From NCBI GenBank assembly GCA_937927965.1, contig CALEZA010000058.1, positions 1 to 8,669 of the forward strand: 8,669 nt of DNA, in the 5' to 3' direction. This document shows, piece after piece, positions 1 to 7,022 of this stretch. Source of the DNA: an uncultured Candidatus Planktophila sp. GTDB taxonomy: Bacteria; Actinomycetota; Actinomycetes; Nanopelagicales; Nanopelagicaceae. The translations under genes and the position numbers were made by a program. Each line of letters opens with the position of its first letter. The first letter of the stretch is position 1. Below the pieces are notes generated by a model that was not told where the DNA came from, searched no databases, and was given only the letters and a program-made list of their open reading frames with translations.

Positions 1-214
1 TAACACTGATGAGCTTGTCTAACTGAGCGATTACTTGCTCGAGAGAGTGGCCTTCAAGATTTACCTGAATGACCATCTTCGAAACTTCTGGGTTTTCTGT
101 TGGGCCAACTACGAGGGTATCGATGTTGTATGCGCGGCGTGCAAAGAGCCCTGAAACTCGAGCCAATACGCCTGGCTCATTCTCAACGAGAACTTCAATT
201 GTGTGAATAGACAT
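1..214 (-). CDS. ilvN: Acetolactate synthase small (regulatory) subunit, 5' part only
   Basis: This is the regulatory subunit of acetohydroxyacid synthase. It binds IlvB, stimulates it and confers feedback inhibition by branched-chain amino acids, usually valine. The first 71 residues are visible and the gene runs off the left edge. The translation begins [20 protein letters not shown] and continues with an NIDTLVVGPTENPEVSKMVI stretch, the typical N-terminal ACT domain of IlvN/IlvH. The N-E-P-G-V-L-A-R segment at about residues 12-19 is the usual effector-binding loop. The ATG overlaps the ilvB stop by one base (TAATG). AGGAG lies 5 nt upstream, inside the end of ilvB, so translation is probably coupled to ilvB. 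The C-terminal half is outside the window, so integrity of the whole gene cannot be judged. Confidence 0.95.
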   Translation of the reverse strand, partial: MSIHTIEVLVENEPGVLARVSGLFARRAYNIDTLVVGPTENPEVSKMVIQVNLEGHSLEQVIAQLDKLISV

Positions 215-1980
215 TAGAGCTCCTGTGAATCCCAGTCAGGCGCTGTTGCGCGGGCGATCATAATGTCATCGTTAGATGTTCCAGCAGCAACCATTGGCCA
301 AACCATTGCATCACGGTGAACTCGGAAATCCACAACAACTGGTTGATCATTGATTGACATTGCCTTTTCAATCGTTGCATCAAGATCTTCAGGTCGTTCG
401 CATGAAAGTCCAACACATCCCATAGCTTCTGCAAGCATTGGGAAATTAGGAACTCGCTTGGAATCAAGGTTTGTATTTGAGTAGCGACCTTCATAGAAGA
501 GGGTTTGCCACTGGCGAACCATTCCAAGAGATTCGTTGTTAATGATTGCAACCTTGATAGGAATATTATTAAGAGCACATGTAACTAGCTCTTGGTTTGT
601 CATCTGGAAACAACCATCACCATCTATAGCCCAGACAGTTGCATCAGGTGCTCCAACCTTTGCACCCATTGCTGCAGGAAGTCCATAACCCATGGTTCCT
701 GCTCCTCCTGAGTTCAACCATGTTCGTGGGTGCTCGTAAGATATAAATTGTGATGCCCACATCTGATGTTGCCCCACGCCAGATGTGAAGATGGTGTCTG
801 TGCCAGAAATCTGCCCAATGCGTTCAATTACCGCTTGTGGTGAGAGAGTCCCATCTTCAGGAAGTGTGTAGCCCACTGGATAGGACTGCTTCAACTTCTG
901 CATAGAGGCATTCCAAGGCGCTAAATCAGGTTGGTTTTTTCCAAGCGCAACTTTAAGAGCAGGAATAAGTGCAGAAATCGTTTCACGGAGGTCGCCGATA
1001 ACAGGCACATCTGCATACTTATTCTTATTGATCTCCGCTGGATCAATATCTGCGTGAATAATCTTTGCATTCACTGCAAAGGTGGAGAGCTTGCCTGTGA
1101 CGCGATCATCAAAGCGAGCGCCCAAAGTAATGAGCAAATCTGCTTTCTGTAATGAGGTTACGGCAGCAACGCTTCCGTGCATTCCAGGCATACCCAAATG
1201 GAGTGGATGTGAATCTGGGAATGCTCCTCGTGCCATCAAAGTTGTGACAACAGGTGCTCCGAGGAGTTCAACAAGTTGAAGTAGTTCCTTCGACGCATTT
1301 GCCTTGATAACTCCCCCGCCAACATAGAAGACTGGCTTCTTAGATTGTGCGATGAGTGCTGCAGCATCTGAAATGGATTGTGAATCAGGCTTAATCTTTG
1401 GGTTGTAGCCTGCCAGCTCAATCTTTGTTGGCCAATTAAATGTTGTCTGAGTTTGTAGCGCATCCTTAGCGATGTCTACGAGAACTGGACCTGGACGACC
1501 TGAGGTTGCAATATGGAATGCCTCTGCAACAGCGCGAGGAATGTCATCTGCCTTAGTAACAAGAAAGTTGTGCTTGGTAAATGGCATTGTGATGCCACGA
1601 ATATCTGCTTCCTGGAAGGCATCTGTGCCGATTGCAGCAGAGGGCACCTGACCTGTAATTGCCACAAGTGGAACAGAGTCCATTCCCGCATCCATCAGAG
1701 GGGTTACAAGGTTGGTAGCTCCTGGACCTGAGGTTGCAATACAAACGCCAGCACGCCCAGTTACTTGTGCATAACCTGTTGCTGCATGTCCTGCACCTTG
1801 TTCATGGCGGACCAAGATGTGGCGAATGGTGGAGTCATAGATTGGATCGTAAGCAGGGAGAATGGCGCCACCAGGCAGACCGAACATCACATCAACGCCA
1901 GCTGCTTCGAGGCTTTTCACCAATGAAGTTGCTCCATTCATTGCTGTGCCGTTCGCTGTGGGAACATGCTGTGTTGTCAT
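214..1980 (-). CDS. ilvB: Acetolactate synthase large (catalytic) subunit
   Basis: This thiamine-diphosphate enzyme condenses two pyruvates to 2-acetolactate (valine/leucine branch), or pyruvate with 2-oxobutyrate (isoleucine branch). The 588 residues match normal family length. The N-terminal ThDP domain has [12 protein letters not shown] (34-45) and the catalytic Glu60 in [14 protein letters not shown]. It is followed by [15 protein letters not shown] and the [15 protein letters not shown] loop (P113 at the site linked to sulfonylurea resistance in homologues). The central FAD-binding-type domain has [12 protein letters not shown] (286-297). The C-terminal ThDP/Mg motif runs from GDG (454-456) to NN (481-482), followed by MVRQWQ with the usual herbicide-site Trp491. 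The ATG is preceded by AAAGGAG with 7 nt spacing, which supports this start. Expression is probably controlled by the attenuator directly upstream. The gene is coupled to ilvN by a one-base overlap. The family also includes other ThDP enzymes, but the adjacent ilvN and ilvD make the biosynthetic enzyme the clear choice. Confidence 0.97.
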   Translation of the reverse strand: MTTQHVPTANGTAMNGATSLVKSLEAAGVDVMFGLPGGAILPAYDPIYDSTIRHILVRHEQGAGHAATGYAQVTGRAGVCIATSGPGATNLVTPLMDAGMDSVPLVAITGQVPSAAIGTDAFQEADIRGITMPFTKHNFLVTKADDIPRAVAEAFHIATSGRPGPVLVDIAKDALQTQTTFNWPTKIELAGYNPKIKPDSQSISDAAALIAQSKKPVFYVGGGVIKANASKELLQLVELLGAPVVTTLMARGAFPDSHPLHLGMPGMHGSVAAVTSLQKADLLITLGARFDDRVTGKLSTFAVNAKIIHADIDPAEINKNKYADVPVIGDLRETISALIPALKVALGKNQPDLAPWNASMQKLKQSYPVGYTLPEDGTLSPQAVIERIGQISGTDTIFTSGVGQHQMWASQFISYEHPRTWLNSGGAGTMGYGLPAAMGAKVGAPDATVWAIDGDGCFQMTNQELVTCALNNIPIKVAIINNESLGMVRQWQTLFYEGRYSNTNLDSKRVPNFPMLAEAMGCVGLSCERPEDLDATIEKAMSINDQPVVVDFRVHRDAMVWPMVAAGTSNDDIMIARATAPDWDSQEL

Positions 1981-1987
1981 CTCCGTG

Positions 1988-1994
1988 CTCCTTT
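1988..1994 (-). promoter_or_regulatory. Ribosome binding site of ilvB
   Basis: The minus strand reads AAAGGAG seven bases before the ilvB ATG, a near-ideal Shine-Dalgarno match that fixes the start. The site lies after the attenuator terminator, so only read-through transcripts carry it. Confidence 0.8.
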
Positions 1995-2026
1995 CTCTTT
2001 CCTCAGTGAAAAATCTTTATTAAATG

Positions 2027-2050
2027 AAAAAACCCTCAGATATCTGAGGG
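2027..2050 (-). terminator. Rho-independent attenuator terminator upstream of ilvB
   Basis: The minus strand reads CCCTCAGATATCTGAGGG followed by TTTTTT. The 18-base perfect palindrome folds as a 7-bp stem (CCCTCAG/CTGAGGG) with an ATAT loop, and the run of six T completes an intrinsic terminator. It sits between the leader peptide stop codon and the ilvB ribosome binding site, so it can only act by ending ilvBN transcription early. This is the position expected of an attenuator rather than an end-of-operon terminator. Its location 22 bases after a short ORF rich in Ile/Val codons supports amino-acid-responsive control. Confidence 0.88.
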
Positions 2051-2072
2051 CGCATGTCGTGAAGGCATGCGC
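2050..2072 (-). promoter_or_regulatory. Second leader hairpin (pause or antiterminator candidate)
   Basis: The minus strand carries GCGCATG (2072-2066) and CATGCGC (2056-2050), a perfect 7-bp inverted repeat around a 9-base loop. Its 5' arm begins at the last base of the leader stop codon, and its 3' arm ends on the first base of the terminator stem. A ribosome parked at the stop would mask the 5' arm, while one stalled on the upstream Val codons would leave it free. The Val-codon stretch (2093-2083) can also pair with 2065-2055 (10 of 11 positions including G-U), which would compete with this hairpin. Which structure is the true antiterminator is not resolved by eye. Confidence 0.65.
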
Positions 2073-2116
2073 TATCGAATCACCACCACAACAATTGAAC
2101 GAGATGTTGAACGCAT
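2072..2116 (-). CDS. ilvB leader peptide (attenuator sensor)
   Basis: This 14-codon ORF on the minus strand translates as MRSTSRSIVVVVIR and ends in TAG. It contains six consecutive branched-chain codons (ATT GTT GTG GTG GTG ATT), ending two codons before the stop, and lies just upstream of a terminator that precedes ilvB. This is what is known for ilv leader peptides: low charged tRNA-Val or tRNA-Ile stalls the ribosome on the run and changes RNA folding so that transcription continues into ilvBN. There are no Leu codons, so valine and isoleucine are the likely signals. An in-frame ATG two codons upstream (2122-2120) would add MA. The promoter position favours the 2116 start on a leaderless mRNA, and no strong Shine-Dalgarno is seen before either ATG. 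The peptide itself probably has no function after synthesis. Confidence 0.85.
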   Translation of the reverse strand: MRSTSRSIVVVVIR

Positions 2117-2151
2117 GGCCATATTCTCGCTTAGGGCGAGGAATGAGTCAA
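2116..2151 (-). promoter_or_regulatory. Promoter of the ilvB leader/ilvBN transcript
   Basis: On the minus strand TTGACT (2151-2146) matches 5 of 6 bases of a sigma-70-type -35 box. Exactly 17 bases later GAGAAT (2128-2123) matches 4 of 6 bases of the -10 box, including the key second A and last T. Six bases follow before the leader ATG at 2116, which puts the predicted transcription start on that ATG or within a base of it. The promoter therefore separates ilvBN from ilvD, whose stop lies about 40 bases upstream. The start site is inferred from spacing only. Confidence 0.7.
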
Positions 2152-2164
2152 GAGTTGAGATGCA

Positions 2165-2183
2165 GGTCTCATTTTTTGAGACC
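2165..2183 (-). other. Inverted repeat after ilvD (weak terminator or operator)
   Basis: A perfect 7-bp inverted repeat, GGTCTCA/TGAGACC with a 5-base A-rich loop on the minus strand, starts 6 bases after the ilvD stop. It could act as a hairpin that ends or protects the ilvD transcript, but no T run follows it on the minus strand, so it is not a canonical intrinsic terminator. It also ends 13 bases upstream of the -35 box of the ilvB leader promoter, so an operator role is possible. The sequence alone does not decide between these. Confidence 0.5.
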
Positions 2184-2189
2184 GTCCCG

Positions 2190-3863
2190 CTAGTCGCAGA
2201 CGGCGCCTTTAGAGGCTGAGCCCACCAACTTGGAATACTTATGAAGTACTCCCCTTGTGTATTTATGAGGCAACGGCTTCCACCCCACCTTACGAGCTTC
2301 CAGTTCTGCAGGATCTACCAAGAGGTCCAGTCTGCGATTTGGAATATCAATGCGAACTCGATCCCCATCTTTAATAAAGGCGATTGGACCACCATCTACA
2401 GCTTCAGGTGCAACATGGCCTACACAGAGCCCTGTCGAACCACCTGAGAAGCGGCCATCTGTCAGAAGTAAGGTCGACTTTCCAAGACCTGCTCCCTTAA
2501 TAGCTCCTGTGATCATGAGCATCTCTCGCATACCAGGTCCACCTTTAGGGCCCTCATATCGAATGACGACAACATCACCAGCTTGGATAGTTCCATTTTC
2601 GAGAGCATCCATTGCGGCCTGCTCGCGCTCAAAGACTCGCGCAGGTCCTTCAAAAGTTTCAATTCCGATTCCCGCTGTCTTGCAGACAGCACCTTCTGTT
2701 GCAAGAGATCCACCAAGAATTGTAATTCCCACATCTGTTGAAAGTGGCGCAGAGATAGCGTGAAGAACTTCACCATCTGCAAGGGGTGGATTGATGTCAG
2801 CTAAATTCTCAGCCATTGTCTTGCCAGTGACGGTGAGAGTATCTCCATGGAGATATCCAGCATCAAGGAGCATACGAAGAACGACAGGAATCCCACCAAC
2901 CTTGTCGACATCAGACATCACATACTTTCCAAATGGCTTGAGATCTCCGAGTAGTGGAACCTTAGAGCCAATGCGATGGAAATCTTCAAGTGTCAGATCT
3001 ACTTCAGCTTCATGTGCGATTGCAAGAAGGTGAAGAACGGCATTGGTTGAACCACCAAGTGCCATGACGGCTGTGATTGCATTTTCAAATGCTTTCTTCG
3101 TCAAAATATCGCGGGTGGTAATTCCCTTTGCAATCAAGTTAACAACTGCAGCACCTGATGCTTCTGAGTAGCCATCGCGGCGGCGATCTACTGCAGGAGG
3201 TGCAGCAGATCCTGGAAGGGAGAGACCAATAGCTTCACCAACGGTTGCCATGGTGTTTGCTGTGTACATACCACCACATGCACCTTCACCAGGGCAGATT
3301 GCCTTTTCAATCTCATCTACTCGCTCTTTAGTGATTAATCCACGAGCACAAGCACCTACTGCTTCAAATGCATCAATAATTGTTACATCTTTGCCATCGA
3401 CCTGACCTGGAAGAGTGGATCCTGCGTAAACAAAGACTGCTGCAACATCAATGCGAGCTGCTGCCATCATCATTCCTGGAAGAGATTTATCGCAACCTGC
3501 AAACATCACCATTCCATCAAGGCGCTCTGCCTGCATCACAGTTTCAACAGAATCTGCAATTACTTCACGGGAGACAAGTGAGAAGTGCATTCCTTCATGT
3601 CCCATTGAAATTCCATCTGAGACAGAGATGGTTCCAAATTGCATTGGGAATCCACCTGCATCAATGACACCTTTGCGAGAGGCTGTTGCTAAGCGAGCAA
3701 GTGAGAGATTGCAAGGAGTGATTTCATTCCATGAAGAGACCACGCCGATCTGTGGCTTAACCCAATCTTCATCGCCCATACCAACTGCACGAAGCATTCC
3801 GCGAGCTGGTGCACGCTCGAGACCATCAGTTACAAGACCTGAGCGGGGCTTCATTGTCGACAT
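2190..3863 (-). CDS. ilvD: Dihydroxy-acid dehydratase
   Basis: This Fe-S and Mg-dependent lyase converts 2,3-dihydroxyisovalerate and 2,3-dihydroxy-3-methylvalerate to the 2-oxo acids that precede valine/leucine and isoleucine. The 557 residues fit the shorter IlvD group, and E. coli IlvD is longer. Cluster cysteines are visible at C51 (ITPCNLSL), C124 (AGCDKSLPG) and C196 ([15 protein letters not shown]). This three-Cys spacing is the one I associate with [2Fe-2S] IlvD proteins. D83 in [12 protein letters not shown]125 and K126 are candidate Mg ligands. S473 in GRFSGGSTG is the expected catalytic base. The ATG at 3863 cannot be extended because an in-frame TAG lies three codons upstream; Met4 is the only close alternative. 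GGAG is 13 bases away, long for a ribosome site, while TAGAAT ends 6 bases before the ATG, so the mRNA may be leaderless. Related sugar-acid dehydratases share the fold, but the ilvBN context supports IlvD. Confidence 0.96.
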   Translation of the reverse strand: MSTMKPRSGLVTDGLERAPARGMLRAVGMGDEDWVKPQIGVVSSWNEITPCNLSLARLATASRKGVIDAGGFPMQFGTISVSDGISMGHEGMHFSLVSREVIADSVETVMQAERLDGMVMFAGCDKSLPGMMMAAARIDVAAVFVYAGSTLPGQVDGKDVTIIDAFEAVGACARGLITKERVDEIEKAICPGEGACGGMYTANTMATVGEAIGLSLPGSAAPPAVDRRRDGYSEASGAAVVNLIAKGITTRDILTKKAFENAITAVMALGGSTNAVLHLLAIAHEAEVDLTLEDFHRIGSKVPLLGDLKPFGKYVMSDVDKVGGIPVVLRMLLDAGYLHGDTLTVTGKTMAENLADINPPLADGEVLHAISAPLSTDVGITILGGSLATEGAVCKTAGIGIETFEGPARVFEREQAAMDALENGTIQAGDVVVIRYEGPKGGPGMREMLMITGAIKGAGLGKSTLLLTDGRFSGGSTGLCVGHVAPEAVDGGPIAFIKDGDRVRIDIPNRRLDLLVDPAELEARKVGWKPLPHKYTRGVLHKYSKLVGSASKGAVCD

Positions 3864-3869
3864 GTGATG

Positions 3870-3875
3870 ATTCTA
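3870..3875 (-). promoter_or_regulatory. Probable -10 element of ilvD
   Basis: The minus strand reads TAGAAT, 5 of 6 matches to the -10 consensus, followed by six bases and then the ilvD ATG. A start 7 bases downstream would fall on the A of that ATG. No convincing -35 box lies 16-18 bases upstream (CTTCTC at 17), so the call rests on the -10 and on its match in geometry to the ilvB leader promoter. Confidence 0.5.
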
Positions 3876-3911
3876 TCTCCATTTCCCAACAAGAGAAGGG
3901 TCATGAGTGGC

Positions 3912-3919
3912 TATAGAAT
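3912..3919 (+). promoter_or_regulatory. Possible -10 element for the MFS transporter gene
   Basis: TATAGAAT on the plus strand contains TAGAAT, the same hexamer seen before ilvD on the other strand, and would give a leader of about 60 bases. No good -35 is found 17 bases upstream. TTGATT at 3940-3945 is an alternative -35, but without a clear -10 at the right distance. The 122-base gap must hold divergent promoters for both genes, but this one is only weakly supported. Confidence 0.3.
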
Positions 3920-3974
3920 TCCACTATTCAAGATATCTCTTGATTCACCTCATTCAAAGCAACACCTACTTATT

Positions 3975-3978
3975 GGAG
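3975..3978 (+). promoter_or_regulatory. Ribosome binding site that supports the GTG start of the MFS gene
   Basis: GGAG (within TTGGAGA) lies 7 bases before the GTG at 3986. No in-frame ATG occurs in the first 30 codons; the nearby ATG at 4005 is out of frame. This makes GTG the likely initiator. Confidence 0.75.
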
Positions 3979-3985
3979 ATTTACT

Positions 3986-5464
3986 GTGCCAAATCAGAAC
4001 CGAGATGCCCAAGGCCACATTAAGGGCCAGGCTCCCGATCGCTGGAGAACGCTTGTTGTTATTGCAATCTCACAGCTGATGCTTGTACTCGATAGCTCAA
4101 TTATGAACATTGCTATCCCAAGTGCAAAGGTCGAATTAGGCATCTCTGATGCCAACCAGCAGTGGGTCATCACTGCATACACACTCGCTTTCGGGTCTCT
4201 CCTACTTCTCGGTGGTCGCATTGGTGACTACATGGGCCGCAAGAAGATCTTCCTCGTGGGACTTGTTGGATTTGCAACTGCTTCTGCAATTGGTGGAATT
4301 GCTGCAAACCAAGGCATGCTCTATGCATCTCGTGGTCTTCAAGGTGTGTTCGGTGCTCTCTTGGCACCTGCTGCACTGGCGCTAATCTCAGAAACCTTTA
4401 CGGATCCAAAGGAACGCGCCAAGGCATTTGGTGTAATCGGAGCAATCTCTGGTGGTGGAGCAGCAATTGGTCTCATTGTCGGTGGAACACTTACTGAATT
4501 CTTTTCATGGCGCTGGTGCCTGGGAGTTAACGCTCCTATCGCAATCGCTGCAGCAATTCTTGCTATTAAGTATGTTCACGAATCAAAGGCTGAAGGAGAT
4601 AACACCTATGACATCCCTGGCGTTGTAACAGCAACAGCAGGTCTCTTCTCTCTCACTTACGGATTCAATGAAGCAGCAACTAAGGGTTGGTCTTCATCTG
4701 CAACTATCGGATTCCTCGTAGCGGCGGTAGTTCTCCTCGTCATCTTCGTTATTGTTGAGACAAAGGTTGCAAATCCACTCATGCCACTTCGTGTTATTAC
4801 AGAGCGCAACCGCGGTGGTTCTTACTTGGGATCACTAGTTGTTGGAGCAGGACTTTTTTCAATGTTCCTCTTCCTTGGCCTTTATCTCCAGGTAATTCTT
4901 GGATATAGCCCGCTCAAGTCAGGCTTTGCATTCTTGCCATTTACAGCAGGAATTATTGTCTTCGCAGGAATTGCTTCACAGCTTCTTCCAAAGGTAGGGC
5001 CAAAGCCTTTGATGGTTCCAGGTTTGATTGCAGCAGGAATTGGACTTCTACTTCTTACTCGCATCACACCCGAGACCTCATATCTAACCCATGTGGTGCC
5101 ATCACTTCTGATCATGTCTAGCGGTATGGCTCTGGTATTTATTCCATTGACTTCAACATCACTCCACGCTGTATCACACCATGACACAGGTGTTGCTAGT
5201 GCGATGGTCAATACCTCACAGCAGATTGGCGGATCTCTTGGAACTGCCCTTCTCAACACAGTGGCAGCAACTGCGACAACAACTTATGTTGCAGCCAATT
5301 CCCAGCTAGGTCAGGCGCTAATGCCAGCTGCAATGACTCATGGCTTCACTGTTGCATTTAAGTTCAGTGCGGGGTTGCTCTTTATTGGAGCAGTTGTTCT
5401 CTTCTTCTTTATCAATATCGGCAAAGAAGCTGTCGTTGAGACAGAAGGCGTTGGAATGCATTAA
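3986..5464 (+). CDS. MFS drug/metabolite exporter, DHA2 (14-TM) family
   Basis: This is a predicted proton-coupled exporter of the inner membrane, 492 residues, with substrate unknown. About 14 hydrophobic helices can be drawn, the first near 22-44, the fifth near 147-169, the ninth near 277-302 and the last near 459-478. DHA2 marks include LDSSIMNIAIP with Asp36 in helix 1 (motif D1) and GGRIGDYMGRKKIF (76-89, motif A) between helices 2 and 3. GAISGGGAAIGLIVGG near 152-167 corresponds to antiporter motif C. The usual Pro of motif C is Leu163, which I recall as common in actinobacterial members that also carry the WRWCLxVNxPIA segment seen at 175-186. The gene starts with GTG behind a good ribosome site and is the only plus-strand gene here. 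It lies between gatB and ilvD and ends at its own terminator. Proximity to ilv genes does not establish that it exports amino acids. Confidence 0.9.
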   Translation: MPNQNRDAQGHIKGQAPDRWRTLVVIAISQLMLVLDSSIMNIAIPSAKVELGISDANQQWVITAYTLAFGSLLLLGGRIGDYMGRKKIFLVGLVGFATASAIGGIAANQGMLYASRGLQGVFGALLAPAALALISETFTDPKERAKAFGVIGAISGGGAAIGLIVGGTLTEFFSWRWCLGVNAPIAIAAAILAIKYVHESKAEGDNTYDIPGVVTATAGLFSLTYGFNEAATKGWSSSATIGFLVAAVVLLVIFVIVETKVANPLMPLRVITERNRGGSYLGSLVVGAGLFSMFLFLGLYLQVILGYSPLKSGFAFLPFTAGIIVFAGIASQLLPKVGPKPLMVPGLIAAGIGLLLLTRITPETSYLTHVVPSLLIMSSGMALVFIPLTSTSLHAVSHHDTGVASAMVNTSQQIGGSLGTALLNTVAATATTTYVAANSQLGQALMPAAMTHGFTVAFKFSAGLLFIGAVVLFFFINIGKEAVVETEGVGMH

Positions 5465-5475
5465 TTTCATCAAAT

Positions 5476-5512
5476 AAAAAACCCGCCAAGTGTTTAACTT
5501 GGCGGGTTTTTT
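5476..5512. terminator. Bidirectional rho-independent terminator between MFS gene and gatB
   Basis: A 10-bp perfect stem, CCCGCCAAGT (5482-5491) with ACTTGGCGGG (5497-5506), encloses a 5-base loop. Six A precede it and six T follow it, so either strand reads as a GC-rich hairpin plus six T. It lies 11 bases after the MFS stop and 10 bases after the gatB stop on the other strand. It should therefore end both convergent transcripts and insulate them from each other. Confidence 0.95.
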
Positions 5513-5522
5513 ATTTAAGTCT

Positions 5523-7022
5523 TTATTGACCTAAGTACTTAAGAAGTAACTCTCGAACCTTGGCAGCATCTGCCTGTCCTTGAGTTTCCTTCATGACTGC
5601 GCCAATGAGAGCACCTGCTGCAGGAAGATGGCCACCGCGAACTTTTTCGGCAGTCTCTGCCTGCGCCGCACAAACCTTCTCAATAGCTGCCATCAAAGCG
5701 CCATCATCGTTAACAACTTTGATCCCACGCTTGGCAACAACCTCGGCAGGAGTTCCCTCCCCCGCAATCACACCTTCAACAACTTGGCGAGCCAACTTAT
5801 CCGTGAGTTCACCTGATGCAACAAGAGCAATAAGTTCTGCAACATCCTTAGGAGTAATTGAGAGTTCATCAATAGCAACAGATTTGTCGTTGGCAATGCG
5901 TGAAATTTCACCGAGCCACCAAGTACGAGCTTTTGTTGGATCTGCACCCAAGAGAACTGTTGCTTCAACAATTCCGAGAACATCGGCGTTGACCATTGCG
6001 GCAAATTCCTTATCAGGAACTGCCCACTGCTCTTGCAAACGCTTACGGCGAATGGATGGTCTCTCAGGCAGAGCGGCACGAAGAGTCTCAATCCAAGCAG
6101 CATCAGGCTTAACAGGAACGAGATCAGGATCTGGGAAGTAGCGGTAATCCTCAGCTTGCTCTTTTGAACGACCTGAGCGAGTAAGGCCTGTATCTTCTTG
6201 GAAGTGGCGGGTCTCTTGCTTGACCTTCTCCCCCTTCTCAAGCAGTTCTGCATGACGAAGCATTTCGCCTCGAATGGCTCGCTCAACAGAGCGAAGTGAA
6301 TTCACATTCTTTGTCTCTGAGCGAGTTCCTAAGACTTGCGATCCCGCAGGCTTGAGAGAGACATTTGCATCACAGCGAAGTGAGCCTTGCTCCATCTTCA
6401 CATCAGATACACCTAGTCCACGCAAGATATCGCGGAGTTCCGCCACATAAGCCTTAGCGACTTCTGGGGCATATTTACCTGTTCCAGGAACGATCTTGGT
6501 CACGATTTCAACCAGAGGGATTCCTGCACGGTTGTAATCAAGGAGCGAGTAGTCAGCTCCATGAATGCGACCTGTTGCACCGCCCACATGCAAAGACTTA
6601 CCTGTGTCTTCTTCCATGTGGACACGCTCAATCTCGATGCGGAACTGCTGTGGACCTTCGTCAGTGTCAATTTCAACATCAACATATCCGTCATAACAGA
6701 TTGGCTCATCGTATTGAGATATCTGAAAGTTCTTTGGCATATCTGGGTAGAAATAGTTTTTGCGAGCAAAGCGGCTATATGGAGCAATCTTGCAATTGAG
6801 CGCCAATCCAATCTTGATTGTTGATTCAATTGCCTTTTCATTCACAACAGGAAGAGCTCCTGGGAGAGCAAGACATACTGGGCAGGTTTGAGTATTAGGT
6901 TCTGCGCCAAATGTGGTTGCACATGAACAGAACATCTTCGACTCAGTATTGAGCTCCACATGGACTTCAAGACCTAATACTGGATCGTACTTTGCTACAA
7001 CTTGATCGTATGTAAGAGCCAT
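5523..7022 (-). CDS. gatB: Asp-tRNA(Asn)/Glu-tRNA(Gln) amidotransferase subunit B
   Basis: GatB binds the misacylated tRNA, phosphorylates the Glu/Asp carboxyl group and receives ammonia from GatA, giving Gln-tRNA(Gln) and/or Asn-tRNA(Asn). The 499 residues are normal in length. GLEVHVEL is at 17-24, and the zinc-type cysteines are C32, C34, C47 and C50 (FCSC and [15 protein letters not shown]). [20 protein letters not shown] spans 86-105. HMEEDTGKS leads to the family signature [12 protein letters not shown] at 161-172, with [11 protein letters not shown] at 291-301. The region after about 345 is the helical plus YqeY-like tRNA-binding tail, ending in a [12 protein letters not shown] motif. 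The start at 7022 is chosen because it begins [21 protein letters not shown], has GGAGG 9 bases upstream, and overlaps the gatA stop by one base (TAATG). An open frame continues to an ATG at 7073 but would add 17 residues lying inside gatA. Confidence 0.96.
   Translation of the reverse strand: MALTYDQVVAKYDPVLGLEVHVELNTESKMFCSCATTFGAEPNTQTCPVCLALPGALPVVNEKAIESTIKIGLALNCKIAPYSRFARKNYFYPDMPKNFQISQYDEPICYDGYVDVEIDTDEGPQQFRIEIERVHMEEDTGKSLHVGGATGRIHGADYSLLDYNRAGIPLVEIVTKIVPGTGKYAPEVAKAYVAELRDILRGLGVSDVKMEQGSLRCDANVSLKPAGSQVLGTRSETKNVNSLRSVERAIRGEMLRHAELLEKGEKVKQETRHFQEDTGLTRSGRSKEQAEDYRYFPDPDLVPVKPDAAWIETLRAALPERPSIRRKRLQEQWAVPDKEFAAMVNADVLGIVEATVLLGADPTKARTWWLGEISRIANDKSVAIDELSITPKDVAELIALVASGELTDKLARQVVEGVIAGEGTPAEVVAKRGIKVVNDDGALMAAIEKVCAAQAETAEKVRGGHLPAAGALIGAVMKETQGQADAAKVRELLLKYLGQ

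Noticed and set aside
152..167. Residues 152-167 of the MFS protein: missing Pro in antiporter motif C (protein coordinates, gene at 3986-5464)
   Set aside because: Leu at this place is, as far as I recall, usual in actinobacterial DHA2 members with the WRWCLxVN segment, so it is not an anomaly.
2001..2006. Second CTGAGG near the ilvB ribosome site that could pair with the terminator 5' arm
   Set aside because: It is only six bases and is transcribed after the terminator, so it could not act as antiterminator. Probably chance.
1966..2193. Plus-strand open frame spanning the ilvB leader region
   Set aside because: It runs through the antisense of the promoter, leader peptide and terminator, whose structure explains the sequence better, and it has no recognisable product.
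2350..2763. Plus-strand open frame of 137 codons opposite ilvD
   Set aside because: It is a shadow of the ilvD coding frame on the other strand, Ser/Pro/Arg rich, with no ribosome site and no family resemblance. The 138-codon frame at 3451-3867 and the 182-codon frame at 5593-6141 were rejected for the same reason.
3864..3985. Small RNA or additional gene in the ilvD/MFS gap
   Set aside because: No open frame with a ribosome site, tRNA-like fold or terminator was seen. The 122 bases are sufficiently explained by divergent promoters and one leader.
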